From Tannerella sp. (GTDB lineage: Bacteria > Bacteroidota > Bacteroidia > Bacteroidales > Tannerellaceae), in contig JAISYY010000353.1 of NCBI GenBank assembly GCA_031269635.1, positions 1 to 21,537 of the forward strand: a stretch of DNA of 21,537 nt, read 5' to 3'. Position numbers and translations under genes: made by a program. Positions 16,129-21,537 of the stretch are shown one piece after another (the stretch's first letter is position 1; each line of letters begins with the position of its first letter). The notes under the pieces were generated by a model, which worked only from the letters and a program-made list of their open reading frames with translations, was not told the origin of the DNA and made no database searches.

Positions 16129-17988
16129 ATGATAATGAAGAAATTCGTTTTGTTCATCTTTTTGATAATGTCTGCCGTATTTGGGATGCAATTGAAAGCA
16201 GACGAGGTGACGTTCAAAGCATCGGCGCCGCCGGCGGTCGTAATGGGATCGCAGTTCAAGGTGGAATTTGTGGCGAATGTTCATAATGCGACAGATCTCA
16301 GGCTTCCTCCGGTATTAACGGAAAATTTTGACCTGTTAATGGGTCCGAGCGTAGCTACAAGCAGGAGTATGAGCTTCGTAAACGGGAAGAGCACAAGCTC
16401 TGTTGCAACAACTTATACCTGTATCATGATGCCTAAGAAAGAGGGTACATTTGAATTGGAACCGGCAACGATAAAAATAGGCAATTCGGAATACAAATCC
16501 AATTCGCTTACCATAAAAGTGTTGCCGCAAGATCAGGCTTCGCAGGCGCAGGGTGGAGGAGCGCAACCGCAACAGCCGCAGGGCGGTGGCGCAAACGATC
16601 AGGCTGCATCATCGAATATAAGCGGCGAAAATATTTTTATACGTATGATTGTATCGGATCGCAGCGTGTACGAACAGGAAGGTTTTCTTGTGACATTCAA
16701 ACTTTATTCCCTTCTTGATCTGGTCAATATTGACAATGCCAAATTCCCCGAATTTGAAGGTTTTCTTGCACAGGATGTTGAATTGAACGACCGGCAGTTA
16801 GTGCTCGAAAATTATAACGGGCGTAATTATCAGACGCTTTTGCTGAAACAGACGGTTTTGTATCCGCAACGCTCCGGTAAGATTGAAATAGGAAAAGGTA
16901 TGGTTCGGGCAATCATACGTGTGCGCAGTCAGGAACGCCGCCGCAGTTTCTTTGATAGCTTTTTCGACTATCAGGATGTTGCGAAAGAGCTTCTCTCACA
17001 GCCTGTCACCATAGACGTTAAACCGCTGCCGTCCGGCAAACCGGCGTCGTTCTCGGGTGCAGTCGGCAACTATACGATGAGTTCGACTATAAACCGGACA
17101 GAACTGAAAGCCAACGAAGCGGTTACAGTTAAACTGACTATCAAGGGAAACGGGAATATAAAACTCATTAAAAACCCGGAAGTCAAATTCCCGAACGATT
17201 TTGAAATATACGATCCGAAAGTCGATCCGAATATCCACGTTTCTGCCGCAGGGGCAAGCGGAACAAAGACGATCGAATATATGGCGATTCCGCGTTATGC
17301 GGGCGATTTTGAGATACCGGCCATTGACTTTTCATATTTTGATACCAAAACCGGCGCGTATAAAACGCTTTCTACCGAACCTTACAAATTGCATGTCGAA
17401 AAAGGCGAAGAAGGGTCGGAAGCGCCTGTGATATCGAACTTCACGAACCGCGAAAACGTGAAATTCCTCGGAAAAGATATACATTATATAAAAGTGAACC
17501 AAGTTCACTTTGTGTCGAATAAGGAAATATTTTTCGGTTCGTTCCTCTATGTCATGGCGTATCTGATGATTACCGTCCTGTTTATCGTATTCTTCATCAT
17601 CTATCGTAAACAGGTAAAGGAAAATTCAAATATTGCGCTCGTGCGTACAAGGAAAGCGAATAAAACGGCGGTCAAGAGACTGAAACAGGCCGAAAAACTT
17701 CTCAAGGAAAATAAGGACGAAGCCTTCTACGAGGAGGTTTTACGCGCACTCTGGGGGTATCTGAGCGACAAACTTAATATGCCTCAATCCGAACTTACGA
17801 AAGAAAATGTGGCGGCCGAACTTACCCGGTATGGTGTGGACGAAACACTCTCCGGCGAGTTCCTGGAAATCATAAATACATGTGAATTTGCACGCTATGC
17901 CCCGATACGGACATCCGAAACCATGGATAAATTGTTTGCGGAAACGATCGGTGCAATCGGCAAGATGGAAAGTACAATAAAAAAATAA
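16129..17988 (+). CDS. batD: BatD, oxygen-tolerance family membrane protein
   Basis: Large envelope protein of the Bat operon, 619 residues. It has a signal peptide (about 1-25), repeated periplasmic beta-rich domains, a Gln/Gly/Pro-rich linker near 138-165, a single membrane span at about 471-494 (SFLYVMAYLMITVLFIVFFI) and a cytoplasmic helical tail rich in Lys and Glu. The first domain starts VTFKASAPPAVVMGSQFKV, and a later one carries the NRTELKANEAVTVKLTIKGNGN segment typical of BatD. This order is that of the BatD/oxygen-tolerance family. A second ATG at 16135 (MKKFVLF) could be the start. It is 13 bp after batC and 1 bp before batE. The tail resembles that of the smaller membrane protein at 12271-13254. 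Role in partner binding is inferred, not shown. Confidence 0.92.
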   Translation: MIMKKFVLFIFLIMSAVFGMQLKADEVTFKASAPPAVVMGSQFKVEFVANVHNATDLRLPPVLTENFDLLMGPSVATSRSMSFVNGKSTSSVATTYTCIMMPKKEGTFELEPATIKIGNSEYKSNSLTIKVLPQDQASQAQGGGAQPQQPQGGGANDQAASSNISGENIFIRMIVSDRSVYEQEGFLVTFKLYSLLDLVNIDNAKFPEFEGFLAQDVELNDRQLVLENYNGRNYQTLLLKQTVLYPQRSGKIEIGKGMVRAIIRVRSQERRRSFFDSFFDYQDVAKELLSQPVTIDVKPLPSGKPASFSGAVGNYTMSSTINRTELKANEAVTVKLTIKGNGNIKLIKNPEVKFPNDFEIYDPKVDPNIHVSAAGASGTKTIEYMAIPRYAGDFEIPAIDFSYFDTKTGAYKTLSTEPYKLHVEKGEEGSEAPVISNFTNRENVKFLGKDIHYIKVNQVHFVSNKEIFFGSFLYVMAYLMITVLFIVFFIIYRKQVKENSNIALVRTRKANKTAVKRLKQAEKLLKENKDEAFYEEVLRALWGYLSDKLNMPQSELTKENVAAELTRYGVDETLSGEFLEIINTCEFARYAPIRTSETMDKLFAETIGAIGKMESTIKK

Positions 17989-17989
17989 G

Positions 17990-18760
17990 ATGACAGTTAT
18001 GCGAAATATAAGTGGAAAAATCATCGGGATATTCATGTTGTGCGGAATATATGTACACATATCCGCACAGGACGCCGATATAAAAGCGGCCGAAACGGCT
18101 TACACCTCGGAACAGTACGATCGGGCGACAGAACTGTATGAATCCGTACTGAAAAACTACGGCGATTCGTTTGAATTGTACTATAATCTCGGAAACTCTT
18201 ATTACAAAATGGGAAAAACGGCTCACGCAATTCTCAATTATGAACGCGCATTGCTTATAAAGCCGGGGGACGGTGACGTTCGTTTTAACCTGGAAATGGC
18301 AAAACAGCAAACCGTTGATAAGATTGAACCGTTACAGGATTTTTTCCTGAAAAAATGGTTCCGTTCCGTACAGAATCTGATAAGCGTGGATTCGTGGGCA
18401 ACTGCGGGTATTTTATGTTTTGTATTGTTTATCTGTTGCCTTGTGCTGTTTTTCTTCTCCAAATGGATGCGTCTTAAAAAGATGGGCTTTTATCTGGGGA
18501 TATTGCTGTTTGTGGTCATTATATTTGCAAATATATTTGCATACAATCAGAAAGAAGAACTTATCAACCGCAACGGCGCCATTGTCTTCAGCCCTACGGT
18601 TACGATAAAAAGCTCGCCGGATAATAGCGGCACGGATTTGTTTGTCCTGCATGAAGGAACGAAAGTCTTCATCAGAAATACGGTCGGCGATTGGCACGAG
18701 ATCGCGCTCGAAGACGGGAACATTGGCTGGATAAATAAGAAAGACATTACGGTAATCTGA
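17990..18760 (+). CDS. batE: BatE, TPR and SH3-like membrane protein
   Basis: Last of the named Bat proteins, 256 residues: signal peptide (about 1-27, ending ISAQ) and TPR repeats (about 30-105, with YYNLGNSYYKMGKTAHAILNY). Two adjacent membrane spans follow (about 128-155 and 165-185), then a C-terminal SH3_3-like domain (about 197-256, with VTIKSSPDNSGTDLFVLHEG and ending in WINKKD). Bacterial SH3 domains of this type often bind cell-wall peptides or proteins. Given two spans, both the TPR and SH3 parts would face the periplasm. An in-frame ATG at 17999 is an alternative start. It follows batD by 1 bp and precedes the PAP2 gene by 3 bp. Confidence 0.9.
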   Translation: MTVMRNISGKIIGIFMLCGIYVHISAQDADIKAAETAYTSEQYDRATELYESVLKNYGDSFELYYNLGNSYYKMGKTAHAILNYERALLIKPGDGDVRFNLEMAKQQTVDKIEPLQDFFLKKWFRSVQNLISVDSWATAGILCFVLFICCLVLFFFSKWMRLKKMGFYLGILLFVVIIFANIFAYNQKEELINRNGAIVFSPTVTIKSSPDNSGTDLFVLHEGTKVFIRNTVGDWHEIALEDGNIGWINKKDITVI

Positions 18761-18763
18761 TTT

Positions 18764-19480
18764 ATGCTTGAAACGATTCTTGATTATGAACATGACCTGT
18801 TCATTTGGATGAACAGCAGCCATGTACCTTTTGAAAATCAGTTCATGTGGCTGTTTTCCGGTAAGATCGCGTGGATTCCCCTGGCAGTCATGTTCATTGT
18901 GATGTTTTTCTACAGAAATATGAAGCATTGGAAAGAGACGCTTATCGTGCTGGCAGCCATCGTTCTGGTTGTAACCTTGTGCGATCAGTTCGCTTCCGGC
19001 GTCTGCAAACCGTTGTTTACCCGTTTTAGACCCACACACCATCCGGAATTTATGGATAAGGTACAGACCGTATTCGATTACCGTGGCGGACGTTACGGGT
19101 TCATTTCGAGCCATGCGGCCAATGCATTCGGCTTTGCAACACTTACGTCGCTTATATTCCGGTATCATTTTTATTCTGTCATGCTGTATTTGTGGGCGGC
19201 AGTTAATTCATACAGCCGGATTTACCTCGGCGTGCATTTCATTTCCGATATCATACCCGGTATTGCCGCAGGACTTATCTTCGGGTGGGTCGTTTATAAA
19301 TTATACGTTTTCGCCCGCAAAAAGATTCCTGTAAACAGTGACATTGAGTGCATTCCGTCTCCGTGTTCCCGTAAGAATCTTGACATAATCCTGTATATGC
19401 TGATTCTTACAATCGTTGTAATGTCGGTATTGAGCGCATTATATGCTCTCAATATTATGCCTGCAATAACCGCAAAATGA
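18764..19480 (+). CDS. PAP2-family membrane phosphatase
   Basis: Integral membrane lipid-phosphate phosphatase; relatives act on phosphatidic acid, undecaprenyl pyrophosphate or lipid A phosphates. All three PAP2 signatures are intact: K-X6-RP (Lys82, Arg89, Pro90 in KPLFTRFRP), the SSHA box with His117, and SR-X5-H-X3-D (Arg152, His158, Asp162 in SRIYLGVHFISD). At least five hydrophobic segments are visible in 238 residues, the last near 208-232. The gene starts 3 bp after batE, so it is likely the last cistron of the bat operon. The substrate cannot be read from sequence; undecaprenyl pyrophosphate recycling is one plausible option. Confidence 0.9.
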   Translation: MLETILDYEHDLFIWMNSSHVPFENQFMWLFSGKIAWIPLAVMFIVMFFYRNMKHWKETLIVLAAIVLVVTLCDQFASGVCKPLFTRFRPTHHPEFMDKVQTVFDYRGGRYGFISSHAANAFGFATLTSLIFRYHFYSVMLYLWAAVNSYSRIYLGVHFISDIIPGIAAGLIFGWVVYKLYVFARKKIPVNSDIECIPSPCSRKNLDIILYMLILTIVVMSVLSALYALNIMPAITAK

Positions 19481-19530
19481 TATGTTTTAGAATGATGTCG
19501 TAAAGCATAAATATTTTTTAGGCCTCCAAA

Positions 19531-19562
19531 TTTGGATAATAAGAAAATAGTAACTACTTTTC
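19531..19562 (+). promoter_or_regulatory. Promoter of the small HTH gene
   Basis: TTTG (19531-19534), 20 bp, TACTTTTC (19555-19562). It matches the Bacteroidota pattern except for a C in place of the last G, and lies 45 bp before the ATG at 19608. Confidence 0.65.
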
Positions 19563-19607
19563 GGCAAAATATTTCAATAATTGAGTACGAACAAAAAATA
19601 TTTAACC

Positions 19608-19883
19608 ATGACAAGAACAATCACATTCAATGATCTTCGTGACATCAAGGATCGATTGCCGGACGGTTCCATGCATTGCATAGCCGACGAATTAGGCGTT
19701 ACTGTAGAAACCGTCCGTAATTATTTCGGAGGATATAACTTTAAGGAAGGGAAAAGCTGTGGGCTTCATATTGAGCCTGGCCCGAACGGAGGGATAGTTG
19801 TATTGAGTGACACGACAATATTGGAACGGGCGCTCAAAATACTGGATGAAGTGAATCATCCGATATCTGTAGCAGAAGCCTGA
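19608..19883 (+). CDS. Small helix-turn-helix DNA-binding-like protein
   Basis: A 91-residue protein. Residues about 7-35 (FNDLRDIKDRLPDGSMHCIA then DELGVTVETVRNYFGG) form a plausible helix-turn-helix: a helix, a turn at LGVTVETV and a recognition helix ending NYF. The second half (IEPGPNGGIVVLSDTTILERALKILDE) looks like a beta hairpin plus a helix. I recognise it as a type of small conserved Bacteroidales protein of unknown role, and do not assign a function. The ATG at 19608 is chosen over an in-frame TTG at 19581. It has its own promoter and terminator, so it is a single-gene unit, consistent with abundant, separately controlled expression of a regulator or nucleoid-associated protein. Confidence 0.85.
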   Translation: MTRTITFNDLRDIKDRLPDGSMHCIADELGVTVETVRNYFGGYNFKEGKSCGLHIEPGPNGGIVVLSDTTILERALKILDEVNHPISVAEA

Positions 19884-19891
19884 AAATAATG

Positions 19892-19928
19892 AAATCCCTG
19901 AACGGTTATCTGTAAAGGGATTTTTTTT
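19892..19928 (+). terminator. Intrinsic terminator of the small HTH gene
   Basis: Arms 19892-19899 and 19916-19923 (AAATCCCT / AGGGATTT) enclose a 16-nt loop and run into eight T (19921-19928), starting 9 bp after the stop codon. It separates the small gene from the universal stress protein gene. Confidence 0.85.
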
Positions 19929-19968
19929 AAGAAATTATTTGATGTACAACAGATAAACTGCAAGTCGT

Positions 19969-21081
19969 ATGGAAGAAAAATTAGTTACGCTGGCAATTCA
20001 CACATTCGAGAAAGCCCAGATACTGAAAACAATACTGGAATCGGAAGGTATTGAAGTCTTTATTCATAACGTAAACCTGATACAGCCTGTCGTATCGGCG
20101 GGAGTGCGCGTCCGCATAAAGGAAAGCGATCTTCCCCGTGCATTGCGTATCATCGAAGCAACGCATTTTTTCAGGGAAGAAAGCGAATATCCGGTCGATG
20201 AAAACGTGAAAAAAGTACTCATTCCCATAGATTTTTCCGGGTATTCCGTGAAAGCCTGTGAGATTGGTTTCAGGTATGCAAGTCGGATCGGGGCGGAAAT
20301 CATGCTCATACATGCTTATTATGCGACGTTTATACCGTCGTCACTGTCATATTTGGGAATGGCGCAGGAAAGCGGCGTTTATGATGAGTCTATGCATACG
20401 GTATATCATCGCGTTCAGGCGGATATGAGTAACATCGTATCGGTCATTGATGAAAAGATTGCTGCCGGCGAATTGCCGGAGGTGAAATACGACTACCTAT
20501 TCCGCGAAGGATTGCCGGAAGACGAAATCATCGCATATACAAAGGAATATCGTCCGACGATGATTGTGATGGGTACACGCGGGAAAAATCGTAAAAACAT
20601 TGATTTAATCGGCAGTGTTACGGCCGAAATCATCGAATCGTCCCGGGTGCCGCTACTGGCAATCCCCGAAAATGTGCCTTTCGACAACATCAAAGAAGCT
20701 AAAAATGTAGCATTTGCCATATCCTTCAATCAGCAGGATCTCGTGGCGTTTGACCGTTTTGCCGAACTCATGAAAGGTATAGTCTCAAAAGTACATTTGT
20801 TCAATATTTCGACAAGCCGGGACGAATGGAATGAAATCCGCCTGACCGGTACGCGCGAATACCTCCGGAAACATTATCCTGACCTGGAAATAGAATTTAC
20901 CGTACTGGACGACGGCGATTTGCTGGATGCGGTAGAAAAGTTCGTCCGGGAAAAAAACATTGACGTCATAACGCTGACAACATACCGGCGCAGAATGATA
21001 ACCCGGATTTTCAACCCCAGTATCGCACGCAAAATGCTATTCCATACAAACACAGCGCTCTTGGTCATCCCCAAAGTATAA
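19969..21081 (+). CDS. Universal stress protein with DUF2007-like N-terminus and two Usp domains
   Basis: Cytoplasmic stress-associated protein of 370 residues. Residues 1-65 (MEEKLVTLAIHTFEKAQIL…, with SEGIEVFIHN and a final LPRALRIIE helix) resemble the DUF2007 putative signal-transducing domain. A first Usp domain (about 80-224) begins VKKVLIPIDFSGYS and has the complete nucleotide motif G-X2-G-X9-G-S (Gly202, Gly205, Gly215, Ser216), so it probably binds ATP. A second Usp domain (about 232-370) lacks this motif and ends NTALLVIPKV. This pattern, one intact and one degenerate half, is common in tandem Usp proteins. No clear promoter was found in the 40 bp after the preceding terminator. 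Partners and signal are unknown. Confidence 0.88.
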   Translation: MEEKLVTLAIHTFEKAQILKTILESEGIEVFIHNVNLIQPVVSAGVRVRIKESDLPRALRIIEATHFFREESEYPVDENVKKVLIPIDFSGYSVKACEIGFRYASRIGAEIMLIHAYYATFIPSSLSYLGMAQESGVYDESMHTVYHRVQADMSNIVSVIDEKIAAGELPEVKYDYLFREGLPEDEIIAYTKEYRPTMIVMGTRGKNRKNIDLIGSVTAEIIESSRVPLLAIPENVPFDNIKEAKNVAFAISFNQQDLVAFDRFAELMKGIVSKVHLFNISTSRDEWNEIRLTGTREYLRKHYPDLEIEFTVLDDGDLLDAVEKFVREKNIDVITLTTYRRRMITRIFNPSIARKMLFHTNTALLVIPKV

Positions 21082-21537
21082 CTATAAAATCCTGTTTTTA
21101 GGAGAATTTATTACCTTTGTAAATAATTCAAACAGCGTGTTTATGTTTCAGGACTGGAAAAAACGAATAAAGGGCTTTTACGCTATATTTAAACTTTACA
21201 AGCTGTCTGATTACAGGTTTACTGATTGGATATTTCGGGCAACAGCAGCAGTTTGATTTCAAGAGGAGGTATTTCTGAAGGATTCATCATTTTTCCTTTT
21301 GCCTCGGTTTACGCATCCTAGACCAAAATATTCGTCATAGACTTGCAACACAAAGAAAATCTCTCTTAATCGCTGATAATGTAGAAATTTTATGGCTGAT
21401 TTGTGTATATTCCAATTCAATATATAGACAGAAAGTGGAAAAATAAGAATGACAGAAAGTTGAAAGTTGAAATGAAAATATTTGAAATTTAATGATAATA
21501 AAAAGTAAATATTATCTTTAAATAAAACGATGAGTAA
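21082..21537. other. AT-rich 3' tail with no convincing gene
   Basis: About 456 bp. It holds a TACCTTTG -7-like box (21112-21119) without a -33 partner, a 37-codon plus-strand frame (21143-21256), a 23-codon minus-strand frame (21219-21290), a direct repeat GACAGAAAGT (21427-21436 and 21451-21460) and an AGTTGAAAGTTGAAA low-complexity stretch near 21458. No terminator of normal strength follows the Usp gene. Confidence 0.6.
21143..21256 (+). CDS. Possible small or truncated protein, 37 residues
   Basis: An ATG frame of 37 codons (start MFQDWKKRIKG, end FRATAAV) begins 24 bp after a TACCTTTG box, the same spacing seen for ftsY. It is rich in basic and aromatic residues. I do not recognise it; it may be a real small protein, the surviving start of a broken gene, or chance. 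Confidence 0.25.
   Translation: MFQDWKKRIKGFYAIFKLYKLSDYRFTDWIFRATAAV

Noticed and set aside
15729..16259. Minus-strand 176-codon frame with a very hydrophobic Leu/Val-rich stretch, resembling a membrane protein
   Set aside because: It is the complement of the Gln-rich CAG/CAA codons of batC; the hydrophobicity is an artefact.
21085..21105. TCCT/AGGA hairpin after the Usp gene as a terminator
   Set aside because: Only four pairs around a T-rich loop, with no following T-run.

Overview
This window reads as a chromosomal segment of a Bacteroidota bacterium, most likely order Bacteroidales. The evidence is a SusC/SusD pair, the moxR–DUF58–bat (Bacteroides aerotolerance) operon, a short FtsY without an acidic N-terminal extension, and repeated promoters of the Bacteroides type (TTTG, 20-21 bp, TAnnTTTG). 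No rRNA, tRNA, CRISPR array, complete insertion sequence or prophage was seen. Genus cannot be fixed from the sequence alone.

Layout: (1) 1-4971, minus strand: a two-gene SusC/SusD outer-membrane nutrient uptake unit ending in a clear intrinsic terminator. No glycanase, sensor or sigma/anti-sigma gene accompanies it inside the window. (2) 4972-5818: a long divergent intergenic region holding a perfect (CT)12 microsatellite in the susC upstream region, candidate minus-strand promoter boxes, a purine-rich repeat block, a long hairpin followed by a T-run, and the ftsY promoter. (3) 5819-8080: ftsY and rimO, a tight plus-strand pair for membrane protein targeting and ribosomal protein S12 modification. 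(4) 8125-10171: a strong promoter driving a canonical small HU protein, overlapping by 8 bp a 565-residue protein with an N-terminal HU-like domain, an acidic linker, one membrane span and a C-terminal LysM domain. (5) 10262-19480: one promoter followed by nine closely packed genes: moxR, a DUF58 protein, a BatD-like membrane protein, batA, batB, batC, batD, batE and a PAP2 phosphatase. (6) 19531-19928: a self-contained small gene (promoter, 91-residue helix-turn-helix protein, terminator). (7) 19969-21081: a universal stress protein with an N-terminal DUF2007-like domain and two Usp domains. (8) 21082-21537: AT-rich tail with only doubtful short reading frames.

How they work together: the bat operon looks like one envelope machine, with a MoxR ATPase chaperone, three vWA proteins with intact MIDAS motifs, two TPR proteins and two proteins that share a periplasmic-domain/membrane-span/cytoplasmic-helical layout. 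The most unusual single protein is the HU–membrane span–LysM protein, which has the right parts to connect chromosomal DNA to peptidoglycan. The most interesting regulatory feature is the CT microsatellite upstream of susC, which could make expression of the transporter variable by repeat slippage. All functional assignments rest on motifs read by eye; no database search was possible.
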